Shown here piece by piece: positions 46,871 through 57,164 of a stretch of DNA of 64,000 nt. Every line of letters begins with the position of its first letter. Position 1 is the stretch's first letter. The translations under genes were made by a program, and so were the position numbers. The DNA lies in the NCBI GenBank assembly GCA_964059195.1, contig CAXKWD010000011.1, positions 12,308,451 to 12,372,450 of the forward strand, written 5' to 3'. The notes beneath the pieces are model-generated. The model had not been told where the DNA came from, searched no databases, and was given only the letters and a program-made list of their open reading frames with translations. This DNA comes from Ectobius pallidus (taxonomy: Eukaryota > Arthropoda > Insecta > Blattodea > Ectobiidae).

Positions 46871-47527
46871 CGAGGGTCATTCAGTAATTAAAGAGACAAA
46901 TTGGTCTGGGAAAAAGACGGTTGGTAGTACAAGTTTGATACATTTAGGATTTTAAGTTGGCATCACTGGGATGAGTTTTAATGAGCTGATGGATCAACAT
47001 TGCTCTGTTTATAATCTCAAAATTAAGTTTAACGCTGTCGGGTCTTCTTGAAAATTCCACATTGGTTGAACAGCGTTCTGTGATTCGTTTTTTGATTGCT
47101 GAAGGTGAAAAACCAGCTAATATATAGGCCTACTCTAGAATGACTAAAGTGTTTGGTGAAATTTTTACAAGTGGGCAGAACAGTTCAAAAGTGGTCGAGA
47201 AACAGTGACTGACGAACACCGTTCTGGCCGACCTGTTTTAGTTGCAACTTCCTCACTTGAAACTCGAATTATTTGATCCACTGAAGGAGGCATTAGATGG
47301 GAAGAAGTTCCAGGATAACGAGGATGTCAAGAAATTTGTGGGGAATTGGCTCCAACACAAAGACAAAGAGTTCTTTGCAGCCGGTATAAAAAAAGCTAGT
47401 AACCCGTTGAGACAAGTGCATAAATGTTGATGGGGATTATGTTGAAAAGTAGGAAAAGTCTTGTTTTTTAAAAATAAACTGTTTTTCTGCAGGCTAGTTT
47501 GTCTCTTTAATTATTGAATGACCCTCG
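46871..47527 (+). mobile_element. Internally deleted mariner element
   Basis: About 30-bp inverted ends CGAGGGTCATTCAGTAATTA.../...ATTGAATGACCCTCG with TA on both sides (46869-46870, 47528-47529). The left half keeps the transposase N-terminal region (LVEQRSVIRFLIAEGEKP, then AEQFKSGRETVTDEHRSGRP); the right half keeps the C-terminus (FDPLKEALDGKKFQDNEDV, NWLQHKDKEFFAAGIKKL and a final GDYVEK). The part that would carry the DDD/DD34D acidic residues is deleted. It is non-autonomous; flanking repeats suggest it could be mobilised if the enzyme were supplied. Confidence 0.88.
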
Positions 47528-47610
47528 TAGTAGGCCCATTAAAGAAGTCTAATACTCTATGTTCTTAGCGTTATCGGTTTAACTGATTACATGCCTGCGT
47601 TGCAAACTAC

Positions 47611-49037
47611 TAGAGGTGAACAAATCTCGATTTTAGCTTGCCCATACCCGCTTGAACGCAAGGCAAGCAAGTTGCCAGCGTCATAGCTAGGAAGCAGGCA
47701 GGTTTCTTTAAGCTTGATGGGTCAGGTCAAACCCAGCCTAGGCAAGCCAGAATAAGCTTGCGACATTCCTATCAGCTAAACAACTGTAGTTGCTAAGTGT
47801 AGGTAATACTTTCTTGCTTTTCTACATGCTGGTAGAAGAAATTCACCATGCAGATAAATAAAAGGTGGATAAAGTATTAAAAATCGTTTTAGCGTCTTAA
47901 CACAATTATTATTTTTATTATTAGGTAGATTTCGAAGAAAAATCTACCTAATGACTTTCAAAAAATTCGTTCATATCTTTACGTTTCATGCCTCCCTAAG
48001 TACGAAACCACCGCCTGTTAAAAAAATTGTGATATTTATATTTATATACAGTATATGTATATGTATATATATACATATATATATCTTTACACGCTAGCGG
48101 CCGTAATTTTCAAGATATTTGAATCAAATTTTATTATGTTATTTCTAGGCCCAATAGTTCAGACAAGTTCGTTAACGAGCAAAATTGGCCTAAGGGGGTG
48201 GTCGGGGGAGGGGGTTGAAATTTTAAAACATTTATATCTCGGCCCCTATGAAGTATAGAGGGAAACTTTGATTGAATAAATTAGAGTACTCCTTATGGAG
48301 TTCACAGTGACACCAACGATTCGGGGGTTTTGGGAGTACGAGTGGGGGTGGGGGTATGGGGATGGAAATTCGAAATTTTCGAAACTATGTCTTGTGGGGT
48401 ATCGTTGAAAAGCTCTTGATGAGTACTCTACAAATCAATAACTAGTTTCTTGATAGTTCTCATATAAGGCGAGATTTGAATGTTTGAAAAAGTTCTCTTT
48501 CCTCTTTTTTGCAGTTATTTGTCATGCCAAGGCTAAAGAAGAAGAGTGCTACGCAGCGACAGTAAATTAAAACAAAAGCACTTCGAAATCTACCTCAGCT
48601 TGTAGGCTTGCCTAAAAGGATTTTTGTTATTGTTATTAATGAATTTATGTTTTCTCGAAAATGTTTGAAAATTTTTCCCATGCCGGACTAGTACCTTTGT
48701 TCATTGATAATTAATTCAAACTGTCCACATTTTAGTTTTTCCTCGGCTTCCTTCAGGGTAAAATTCTCTAAACACATCTGAAGTTCCTCAACTACGTAAC
48801 TGCACGACTTACCAGTGCACTGCTATACCCAGTTTCATATTCTTTCCGCCAGGCCTTGCAGTTTCCTTAGGTCCTGTGCAACCCACCAAGTTATGAAGAG
48901 CTTGTGACTCATAGCGACAGTATTTCTTATCATCGTTGTAATCTGGCTTGCTTTCAAGTCAAGCAAGTTAAAAGCTGTGACTGGTTGCAGAATTTCAAAG
49001 GGGCAGGCAAGCTAAAATCAGAATATGTACACCTCTA
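47611..49037. mobile_element. hAT-like element with a nested insert
   Basis: Ends TAGAGGTGAACAAATCTCGATT and AATCAGAATATGTACACCTCTA (imperfect), flanks CAAACTAC and GTAACTAC (6 of 8). TAGAGGTG is a common hAT end. Subterminal words CAAGCAAGTT and GGCAAGC occur on both sides. No transposase recognised. A separate unit with its own inverted ends is inside at 47933-48595. Confidence 0.7.
47933..48595. mobile_element. Nested element of unknown class
   Basis: 15-bp inverted ends AGGTAGATTTCGAAG and CTTCGAAATCTACCT. The left end is also part of a small hairpin (AGGTAGATTTCGAAGAAAAATCTACCT). It contains G-rich runs (48193-48215, 48323-48361), a splice-acceptor-like TTTTTTGCAG at 48505-48514, and a short basic peptide start ATGCCAAGGCTAAAGAAG at 48524, stopping after 13 codons (48565). 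This looks like the first exon of a larger element with the rest deleted. The family is not recognised. Confidence 0.5.
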
Positions 49038-49429
49038 GTAACTACGGATCCCTACATGGTAGAGCCATTGCCCCTCCTGGAAATTTTGTTTGCACATAAA
49101 TCTCTAAACTAAATGACTATAAGCAACTAATGTGAAAAGAGGCTTATACTTCCACATTCTTTAATTGAGTTGTATGGGCCAAAACAAGTAGACCACAGTT
49201 GATTATATTATACCTTAGATATGAACATGTAGGAATAATTACTTCCACTAAACTTAGAATCATTTCCAGCCAACATTTTGCCGTAATGAAGGTAAGGCAA
49301 CGGAAGTATCGCATTTTATATATTTAGTACCTATGAAATTGGAAATGATAGAAAAAGTCATGTGAGTGTACTAGATCAGATTTTCTTTGTATCCATATTA
49401 ATATTTTCACCTACAGTAAATCAAAGATG

Positions 49430-49431
<2 letters not shown>

Positions 49432-49490
<59 letters not shown>

Positions 49491-49502
49491 TAATAATAAT
49501 AA
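49432..49502 (+). repeat. (GAT)n/(AAT)n microsatellite
   Basis: About ten GAT units passing into about twelve AAT units. Next to it, 49545-49600 holds TTGCCCCCCTTGATAAAATTTCTGCGGACGCCCATG, which looks like part of a known-style insect repeat end but has no partner here. Confidence 0.9.
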
Positions 49503-49602
49503 AGTGGTTATAGTGGTGGTAGCGTAGTGATGGTGGTGGTAGCAATTTATTAATTTGCCCCCCTTGATAAAATTTCTGCGGACGCCCATGTCTGAAAAGG
49601 GA

Positions 49603-49757
49603 TGCACTTAGCCCCGCGACAAATGAGATGATGTGGTTTTTAGGAAGACCGCCAATAACGGCCGTGGGTATCGGCATGCTAAACCTGCTGCGATCTGTAA
49701 ATGTCAAGGGTGGAGGTTTATGACGCAACGCCATGGGATCTAGCTCTACGTATTTCC
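49603..49757 (-). CDS. Possible protein-coding exon, unrecognised
   Basis: On the minus strand, a TTTATATTTTAG acceptor-like tract (about 49768-49757) precedes an open segment with higher GC than its surroundings. It encodes KYVELDPMALRHKPPP, then TFTDRSRFSMPIPTAVIGG and PKNHIISFVAGLS. Codon third positions look host-like. The frame stays open from 49881 to 49411, but its last part crosses a microsatellite. No domain is recognised and no clear GT donor was fixed, so this may be an exon of an unknown gene or chance. Confidence 0.3.
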
Positions 49758-49881
49758 TAAAATATAAAGAACAAAATGTGTTATTCAGCACATAATTCGA
49801 GCCATTCCTACAAGACATCCAGAGATTTTTTTCTGGACAGAAAATGGTTCTAATATTAAGTGCAATGAAACATTTTTCCAA

Positions 49882-50205
49882 TATAAAGTGTACTACGCCT
49901 TCCGAAAATGTACATCAAGAACTTTCAGAGTAAAATTTAAATTTGACACTGGTAACACAATTTAACTTTTTTTTCGAAAATTCACATAACAAGAATTAAA
50001 CATAAATGAAAAATATTTAGTGAATTCACTAATTAGGAATAACGGAAGAGCGTGCGTTATACTAAGTGGAAACAATAATAATTATATCCCTTTGTATTTA
50101 TTGCTATCCTGTGCCAGTAATGCTGATCTACAGAAATCCCAGTGTCTTGTGATGATACTTGAATCCCACCTAACTACATTTCACAGAAAAATATTTCTCC
50201 AAGAA
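49882..50205. other. Unassigned sequence
   Basis: AT-rich, no feature recognised; its end (50206-50215, ATTACAGAAA) is the left target duplication of the following SINE. Confidence 0.4.
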
Positions 50206-50215
50206 ATTACAGAAA

Positions 50216-50686
50216 CCACCCCGTTGGCTTATAGGGGATGCGCTCGCTCCTCTCACGCAGCGGACCCGGGTTCAAATCCTGGTCGGGACAAGTTACCTAG
50301 GTGGGGTTTTTCCTCACCTTTGAGACAAGTGTCGGGTAACTTTAGGCCCTTATGGTCCCCGTATACCATCTGGCCGTCATTATCATCTTCATCCCATCCT
50401 CGCCTTGTACAGTGTGTGTGTGTGTGTGTGTGTGTGTACATGGTGTCTCTCGTCCTATGTGTTCGCGTTGTCTCGGAGGTGGCTTCGGCATTGGGCTCAT
50501 CACTCATCCCGGGAGGCCCTCCATGTCCTTGTTCGGTCAAAAAAGTATGTAGGTTCTATGTGATCCATAGCTAATCCTTCTTCCGACAGGTCGCGACCCT
50601 GTAAGGCCCGGGCGGCGTGGGTCGCTTAAATGTCCCTAGAAGGGAGAGGTGAAACTAAGATAAAGAAAGAAAAAAAAAAAAAAGAC
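50216..50686 (+). mobile_element. tRNA-derived SINE, family A, full length
   Basis: Identical 10-bp target duplications ATTACAGAAA at 50206-50215 and 50687-50696. The tRNA-like head includes a degenerate A box (GGCTTATAGGGGATGCGC) and a perfect-looking B box GGTTCAAATCC (50269-50279). The body contains ACTTTAGGCCCTTATGGTCC, a (TG)n tract (50411-50440), CTCGGAGGTGGC and AGGTCGCGACCCTGTAAGGC, and ends in an A-rich tail. A second, head-less copy lies at 62746-63140. The tail and target duplications indicate LINE-mediated retroposition. Confidence 0.85.
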
Positions 50687-50777
50687 ATTACAGAAAATGT
50701 TTTACTCAGTAACCATTGGTACTCTGACATTCGTATTGACATATGTAAACTGTCAATGTGATAAGCTGTTTTGTGTT

Positions 50778-50920
50778 TAGATTTTGATGACCTAAAATAC
50801 GAAAAATTGAGCTACAGATTACTCCAAAGATACAACAAAAAACAGAAACTAAAAAAAGACCCAAAATTTGTACGAAAATACTAGTTCATTTATCAAATTT
50901 GTGTCTTTTCTACATTTGAG
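50778..50920 (+). mobile_element. Partial hAT-like family 2 copy
   Basis: AGATTTTGATGACCTAAAAT...AGCTACAGATTACTCCAAAGAT and TACTAGTTCATTTATCAAATTTGTGTCTTTTCTACATT match 25548-25695 in order. It lacks the CAGGGTCC end and the right half, so it is a truncated copy. Confidence 0.75.
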
Positions 50921-51258
50921 GGCGTTAAAGCCAAAGTGGTTAAGTCATGTTTAAATTTTTTTTAACCTAAGTATTGCAATACAATGTTGCGGTATAGATA
51001 TGTTAGCAGGAAGAGTCGTGTAAGTCCTATTATGTTCATACATTATATATATACGTAGGTGGGAGGACAATATTAGGAGAGATTATTATAATGCATCTAA
51101 CAAAACCTTCTGTTTCTCTAAATGCATAAAACATGACTACACCACTTTGGCTTTAACCCCCTCATTTATTAACCGGATGTCCGGATTAGAGGGATTCTGC
51201 TGTATTATGAGAATTTTGTTTTTACAGGTGGTTCATTGTTGTGTTTTGTTTGTTTCAG

Positions 51259-51497
51259 ATCGCGACTAGTGAGCCACGCTTACAGTTTATATTTCAAGGA
51301 ACAGACGTACTACAGGGTGTCGAACCTGGACGGGCGCATTGAGAATGCGGACCATCGCCTCACTGACGACATCACTGCATTCACATCATCGGTAGCTCAC
51401 CTATATTCTCACATAACGAAGCCCTTGTTTGATTGCCTGCTCATAGCCATTGCATTGGCAAGGACCAACAGGAAGATGGGCGCAGCCATCATACCAG
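51259..51497 (+). CDS. Exon of a peroxisomal ABCD (ALDP-type) transporter
   Basis: A 239-bp exon bounded by TTTGTTTCAG/A and CCAG/GTAAGT. It starts at codon position 3 and ends after codon position 1. The peptide includes [51 protein letters not shown] and DCLLIAIAL. These match the conserved transmembrane-domain stretch of ABCD1/ABCD2-type half transporters (TYY-V-N-DGR--N-D--LT-D, F--SVAHLYS---KP). Known of the family: it imports very-long-chain acyl-CoAs into peroxisomes as a dimer. The gene symbol is not assigned, because paralogue status cannot be decided from one exon. No neighbouring exon was found; a SINE starts about 70 bp downstream in the intron. Confidence 0.88.
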
Positions 51498-51565
51498 GTA
51501 AGTACTGTGCTAAAGGAAACTTCACCCGCCGTTTGGCATCGACTGTCTCTTTTGATTTCATATGT

Positions 51566-51820
51566 TGCCATGGTAGCTCATTTGGTTAGAGCAGCGGCAC
51601 GGAGAGCCGAAGATCCTGGTTCATATTCCGGCTATGTCATTGAATTTTGGCGGTCTCCTTAGCTACGGTAGCTAAGGCCTTGGAGCCGTGGTGAAGGAGG
51701 CTATTGGGTTCGACTCCCACCTTGGGCATGGGTGTTTGATTGTAATTAGGAGAAAAGGGAAGACAATGGGGAAAGAAAAAAGTAACTATTAAAGAAATAA
51801 AAAATGAAATAAATTCAAAC
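51566..51820 (+). mobile_element. Dimeric tRNA-derived SINE, family D
   Basis: Two tRNA-like modules in a row. First: GGTAGCTCATTTGGTTAGAGC (A box) and GGTTCATATTCCGGC (B box, decayed). Second: TAGCTAAGGCCTTGGAGC and GGGTTCGACTCCCACC (B box). The A-rich tail includes GGGGAAAGAAAAAAG. It lies in the intron just after the ABCD exon. Target duplications not resolved. It could be two SINEs side by side rather than a dimer. Confidence 0.65.
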
Positions 51821-51835
51821 ACCAGTTGATCTCTG

Positions 51836-52400
51836 ACGCTCGTTGTTGATCTCTTGACGATTGATGCTATGTGACTGGCACCACTGCTCTCTATTGGTTC
51901 GTTATATCAGTCGGTTGATTGCTGTCGCTCGATCGGTTTAGTTTGACATCCCCCTATAATGCCGGACTGACTGATAACGAACGATGTCATTCTCACCTGG
52001 AATGGGAAAAGTAATTCTGTTGAAACTTATAAGAACAAAGGCAATGTTAACATTTTCCTATCCTCCTAAAATATTAATTTCATCGTGTCGAACCAACATG
52101 CTCTTTTTATAAAATATTTATATGCACTTGCTCTCGATATGGTATTATAGGATTATGCTGAGGCTTTGTCAAACTTGTAATAAATTATAAACATATGTGT
52201 TGGAAATGAGGATTTCCTACTGAGTATGGTACAGCAATTTCACCTCACAGGTCAAATGAATGAAAACAAAATCCTATCTTACTAGTTATCCATCGTCAGT
52301 CATAGTAAGGATTGTCGCTGTTTCTATTGTGCTCGTATCATTCCACTAATTTGAATGCATTTGAACACTGCTTTCTGTCATAGCCTGATTCATTTTATAA
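51836..52400. other. Unassigned intronic sequence
   Basis: Words GTTGATCTCT and GACG(C/A)T recur at 51828-51870; otherwise nothing recognised. Confidence 0.35.
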
Positions 52401-52402
52401 TA

Positions 52403-53097
52403 CCTGGGAGAATCAAATGAAAACCGCAATTAATTGTTTCCACTATTTTACTGCAGGAAGAATGCTTGCTTGTAGGCCTACATTATTTTTCCACCTGGTC
52501 TCCTCCCAGTTCAATGCACGTACGCCATCTGATAGGAAGTGCTTTGATACCGGGTAAGAAAAATTATTTTGGTTGACGCTGTAGCCACTCGTGCACCTCC
52601 GATTTGACGTCTTAATCAGACTTTAACTTCTGCCCTCCAAGGTGCTCCTTTAATGGACCAAAGATGTGGAAGTCTGATGGTGCCAAAGCGAAGGGGATTG
52701 TTGAATGCAGGTGTTTTGCTTCAACATGACAATGCCCGTCCTCATGCTGCTCGAACAACCATGAATACCAACGATTACATTCGGTTCAAGTGCCTCCCAC
52801 ATCCGCCATACTCGCCAGATTTGTCACCATCCGATTTCCACATCTTTGGTCCATTAAAGGAGTACCTAGGAGGGCAGCAGTTCAAGTCTGATGAAGACGT
52901 TCAATAGGCGGTGCACGAGTGACTACAGCGTCTACCAAAAGGATTTTTCTCATGCGGTATCAAAGCACTTCGTATCCGATGGCGCAAGTGCATTGAATTG
53001 TGAGGGGACTATGTGGAAAAATAATGTACAAACAAGCATTCTTCCTGCAGTAAAAGAGTGGAAAAATTAATTGCGGTTTTCATTTGATTCTCCCTCG
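52403..53097. mobile_element. Palindromic mariner derivative, copy 2
   Basis: TA flanks (52401-52402, 53098-53099). Arms of about 280 bp are inverted copies of the mariner 3' end: the right arm (about 52815-53097) on the plus strand, the left arm (52403-52685) on the minus strand. Each keeps the FHIFGPLKEYLGG, FKSDEDVQ and VHEWLQ-type C-terminal region. The 128-bp spacer encodes VLLQHDNARPHAARTT and PPYSPDLSPSDF, the middle of a mariner transposase. The arm-to-spacer junction (GTGCCAAAGCGAAGG, then GCAGGTGTTTTGC) is the same as in 26856-27523. No complete transposase. Confidence 0.88.
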
Positions 53098-53120
53098 TAC
53101 TTGTAAATAAACTGTGGCTA

Positions 53121-53354
53121 GGTTCTAAAAGGGCCAATGTCAATTTCTTGCAAAAATATCTATGCATTATTGAGCTCGGCTAGTCTTTACCTTTCGTATA
53201 ATAAAAGTGTCAATGTCTGATACTATTAATAGACATAATACAGAAACCTTAGGGGCCAATGTCAGAAGTTCTCAGCAAAAAATGTGACTTCTACAAAGGC
53301 TTCAAAGTCAGTTTTATCAAAAGCAAGTTATATGACATTGGCCCTTTTAGAACC
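53121..53354. mobile_element. Short MITE with 21-bp inverted ends
   Basis: GGTTCTAAAAGGGCCAATGTC (left) and GACATTGGCCCTTTTAGAACC (right), perfect inverted repeats. An internal third GGGGCCAATGTCAGAAG copy at about 53251. It lies 24 bp right of the palindromic mariner copy. Class unknown. Confidence 0.8.
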
Positions 53355-53399
53355 AATAATATCTCCTAGACATTTACTGTGAAGGTTTCCTAAAAGTTT

Positions 53400-54031
53400 G
53401 TTTTATCTTACATAAACATTCAGGATACTGTGTACAAATTGAGAAAGAACAACAGTTGGTCCTGTGTGCAGAATGACTTAGTTTATATGTAAATAAGTTT
53501 GTAAATGTTGCAGTTGAAGTTCATGATTGCACAGTGGGGTAAACATGAAGTATTTCACTTTCAGTTCCAAATGAAATCATTCGTTTCGTCCGTTAACTGA
53601 TGGCGGAAATTATCACATTTCAAGTCAATTTATTTTGGAAATGGATTTTATAATTTCATTCGTTAGGGAAAGGGAGAAGAGGGGCTTTGTTGTAAGGGAA
53701 TCTGTTTCCCACTGCAGTAGGAAACCAACTGGCTAGTGTTCAATAAACTTAAAATATGTTTCAATTTCTTATGGAGAACGGATTTTAACAGAGCTGTTTC
53801 AAACCATCGACAAATACAAATAGCATGAGTCAGTGGAATTGCGAAGAATGTCATGTAAAAAGGTTGAGTTTTAAAGAGATAGCTCCGATTTTAGGACTGT
53901 ATTATGAAATTAAGTAAATATGTTATATTTTTGAATCATTAAGCTGTTACTACAAAATTATTATTGTTATTATAATTATAATTATAATAATAATAGTAAT
54001 TATTATTATAATTATAATTATAATAATGGTA

Positions 54032-54071
<40 letters not shown>

Positions 54072-54470
54072 CTGTTACTGTTATGCCGATTGCGGTTGGC
54101 ATAGGGCCTAGACGATAACATCGTAAACTCAATTTAGGAGGCCTCTAGTTCAAGTCCTCTGGCCAACAAATCTGGAAGAGTGTTTTTTTTTAGGTTTTCC
54201 CCAATTGCAGAAACGAATTTCTGATTAGAATTTAGTTACCCATGAGCATAGAATGGAGAGCATTAGAGTATGGTAAAGTACCCTCAGTTGACGATATGCA
54301 TAACTAACAGAGTCGAGTCGAGGACCTCGGTTCATAGTGGCGATAAGATGTGTGAGATTCCCTTGAATCTTGCTTTGAGCAGCGGCTGTCTTCTAACTAT
54401 ACGGGGAAAATTTTCACGAAAAAAAAGTATTTTAATACATTTGTAGCGTCGGTACAAATAGCTGTTATGG
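53400..54470. other. Unassigned sequence with a (TTA)n block
   Basis: ATT/TAA simple repeats run from about 53957 to 54070, producing artefactual Asn- or Ile-rich frames. The rest shows no gene. Confidence 0.4.
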
Positions 54471-54475
54471 TGATT

Positions 54476-55095
54476 TTGAAGACTATTCCACTCATACGCC
54501 GCGTGTTTGATATTGACCAATAACGTTTAGCAATTCCTCGGATATATACTAATCACGATCATTTTGATCGTCTTGTTATTAATATGAGGATGCTATTTTA
54601 TCTGATAAAATCGTCTGCTCGTTACTGGACATGTAAGCATCAGTATGCAGTGATTAATACGTCACACGCTGTCGTTAAGCAGCACGAAAACAGATTATTT
54701 TATACAACATAACTTGTTTGGAAATTGAAATAATAGAAATGTACATTGATTAAAAACATAATTTCGATTCGGTGCAAGCCAGTTGGTGTCCTTTTATTCT
54801 GTTCTGCTGTTAGCTTATCTGAATTAGGTTAACTGTGTCATATGCACCATTGGTAGCATTGGTCACAACTTGGTAACTCGAATTGATTCATGGATGCCGT
54901 CATCTCGCAGCTGTTAGTTTTGTTTTTATACAACAAAGCACGGAAGGAATTATTATTTGTATAATTCATTACATTTGTATTCAATGAATAGTCTTAATAA
55001 ATCCAACTCGAGTTGACGAGTTTCATCAGATAAATTCGCTCCTGCTGCGCAGTCACGAATCTATCGATAAACTCGTAAACTATCTCGTAGGATTT
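54476..55095 (+). repeat. Unclassified repeat family R1, second locus
   Basis: Colinear with 34700-35300: GACTATTCCACTCATACGCCGC, TTTGATATTGACCAATAACG, TTACTGGACATGTAAG, GTGATTAATACGTCACA, CATAACTTGTTTGGAAATTG, ATTTCGATTCGGTGCAAG, GAATTGATTCATGGA, TTTCATCAGATAAATT and ATCGATAAACTCGTAA. It ends near AATAGCTCGAG. No coding frame. Confidence 0.75.
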
Positions 55096-55790
55096 TCAAT
55101 GATAATAGCTCGAGAAAATGGAAGTTAGGGCAAGAGTAAGCTGCTGTTGGTTTGCTGTTTACAGGCACAGTACTTCCTAGAAAGTTGCATAGTCATATTC
55201 CACCTTCCAGAGTATTTTCTTAAATACTGTAAACGATAAAGCTGAATCCATCGTTTTAATTTACCATGGAACGTAAATGCTATCTGCCTAACCAGGAAGT
55301 GGTAAGATTTATGCTTTGGAAGAGAACGCAACTTTCGGTTTCTATGGCTCATTAAAATAAACATAAATTGGGATTATACCATACGAGTTTATATAGCCCT
55401 AATACTTCTCAGAGAAATGAATTGGTAATGAGCATCATGTAACTGTAAGTCATAGAGTACTAAGTACACGTTATATAATTTCTTAATGAAGGCATTGTGT
55501 GATTTTTATGTAATGTAGACGTCCGAGTTGGAAATCAGCGTACAGTAGCAGAGCTAATAACCACATATTCTCAACAATTTCCAATATATTTTTTTCAACT
55601 TTAGCTTCGACAGATTGTAACACAACACTACGCATACAAAAAAAATCACGGATTTCGATAATAAAAAATGAACAGATTTCGTTAGGGGCTTTAAAATTGC
55701 AAAAACTAAAACTAAAGCTACTGTCGGAATAAGAGAGAAATGTCATTAAGATTATCGTGATTTTTCTCTTGCCCCCCCCCACCAGTTTTT

Positions 55791-55793
<3 letters not shown>
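55096..55793. other. Unassigned sequence
   Basis: Minus frames 55125-55364 and 55483-55782 are open but featureless. A C-run at about 55771-55780. Confidence 0.35.

Positions 55794-55842
<49 letters not shown>
55794..55842 (+). repeat. (TA)n microsatellite
   Basis: About 24 TA units. Confidence 0.95.
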
Positions 55843-55845
<3 letters not shown>

Positions 55846-55940
55846 TCATTTGTTTCTCTAACAAGAAATTTATGAAATTAGTTGTACCAATTAAGAGATC
55901 TAGAATACCGTAATAGAGTTATTCTAGATCAGGGGTCGGC

Positions 55941-56168
55941 CTGGGTGGCGCAGTTAGTATCGCGCTGACTTTCTGTGCCCAAGGTTCCGGGTTCGATCCT
56001 GGCCCAGGTCGATGGAATTTATGTGTGCATAAATGTGACAGGCCTATGTCAGTAGGTTTACTAGCAAGGATTAAGAACTTCTGTGGGACAAAATTCCGAC
56101 ACACCGGCGACGGTCACAGGCCTAAGTTGACGTACATCCCCGTCGTTAAATAACCATATACCAACCAA
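55941..56168 (+). mobile_element. tRNA-derived SINE, family C, with target duplications
   Basis: An 18-bp near-duplicate flanks it: TCTAGATCAGGGGTCGGC (55923-55940) and TCTGGATTAGGGGTCGGC (56169-56186), 16 of 18 matching. The head reads GGGTGGCGCAGTTAGTATCGCGC (A box region) and GGGTTCGATCCTGGCC (B box); the body has AATTTATGTGTGCATAAATG, and the 3' end reads CGTCGTTAAATAACCATATACCAACCAA. Confidence 0.85.
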
Positions 56169-56279
56169 TCTGGATTAGGGGTCGGCAACTGTTTTGTCGG
56201 AATGAGCCACGCTGACAGGTAGAGGAAACGCTACAGTGTTATTTTTTTATATTTTTTAATTACAATGAATGTAATGCTA

Positions 56280-56800
56280 CATGCTTTTCCCTCTATTATA
56301 AACCCTTATTACGATCTCACTGTTTTCCCTCTCTTTTTTACTATGGTTTTTTGCTAATTATCTCAAGCTAGGTGGCTTAATGAATCTCTCCTTTTTGTGT
56401 AACATCTTGTCTAATCCACATCTGTTTTTCTTATATTGTCTCTAGATTTATGGCATTTAAGAAGTCTATGAAACTTTTCGTATGTTCAAGCATTAGTTTA
56501 GTTTTTGTAAAAGTCCTTTTTTGCTTAGCATATCACTTATAAATCTTGCTCTCTCAGTTTCTAGTTTTTAACACTCAAATAGAACGTGGTCCACTGTTTG
56601 CACTTCTACTCCACACGAGCAGGAAGGATTGTCTTTTATTTTTAACCTGCAATAATAAGAACCTAGTTTGCCATGGCCAGTTAGAAATGTTGCTGTATTG
56701 GTATTTAGCGATATAGGCATTTTTTTGCATTAAACAATAAAGAATTTGCTAACGCTTTTTGAAGATTCGTGGCCATAGATGACACCTAGTTGTTAACCAT
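56280..56800 (-). pseudogene. LINE ORF2 C-terminal relic
   Basis: On the minus strand, about 56700-56570 gives NTATFLTGHGKLGSYYCRLK, DNPSCSCGVEVQTVDHVLFEC, followed by a stop. TxFLTGHGxxxxYL and CxCGxxxQTxxHxLFxC are the conserved C-terminal block (with the CCHC zinc-like residues) found after RT or RNase H in several insect LINEs. Further decayed coding sequence follows down to about 56280. Broken by stops. Confidence 0.8.
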
Positions 56801-56869
56801 GCATTTTCATGTATTTCTGTTTCACCAAGCCCGGTTACGAGTTAAATACACTACCCAGAAAAAATTACT

Positions 56870-57150
56870 GACCGGTCTTGAGCGAACGGATAGGTTGCTT
56901 ACGTCATAGCATTCAAGAGAATGAACAGTAACATGACGTGATCCTTATTGAACTTAATGTGTGTAAGAATTGGACTTTACTCTGAATAGAAATCATCCGA
57001 TGTAACCATGAAATATACTTTTGATGGCTCTATGCTTTAACGCAGCAGGGATCGAGTCCTTTTTTCTGTTCGAATATTGTCACTATCAGTCGGCTTTATT
57101 TCAATAACCTGCACTTAACCACTAGATCAGTAGTATAGTGTTTTAAAAAG
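56870..57150. other. Unassigned sequence
   Basis: Nothing recognised. Confidence 0.35.
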
Positions 57151-57164
57151 TCTTAGTCTTAGTT

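Noticed and set aside
47242..47430. Stand-alone gene with a GNWLQHKDKEF segment
   Set aside because: It is the C-terminal remnant of an internally deleted mariner transposase bounded by TIRs and TA.
49407..49607. Poly-Leu/Ser frame on the minus strand
   Set aside because: Produced by the GAT/AAT microsatellite.
50253..50574. Frames on both strands around 50.3-50.6 kb
   Set aside because: They lie within a tRNA-derived SINE and cross its (TG)n tract.
53939..54132. Asn/Ile-rich proteins
   Set aside because: They translate ATT/TAA simple repeats.
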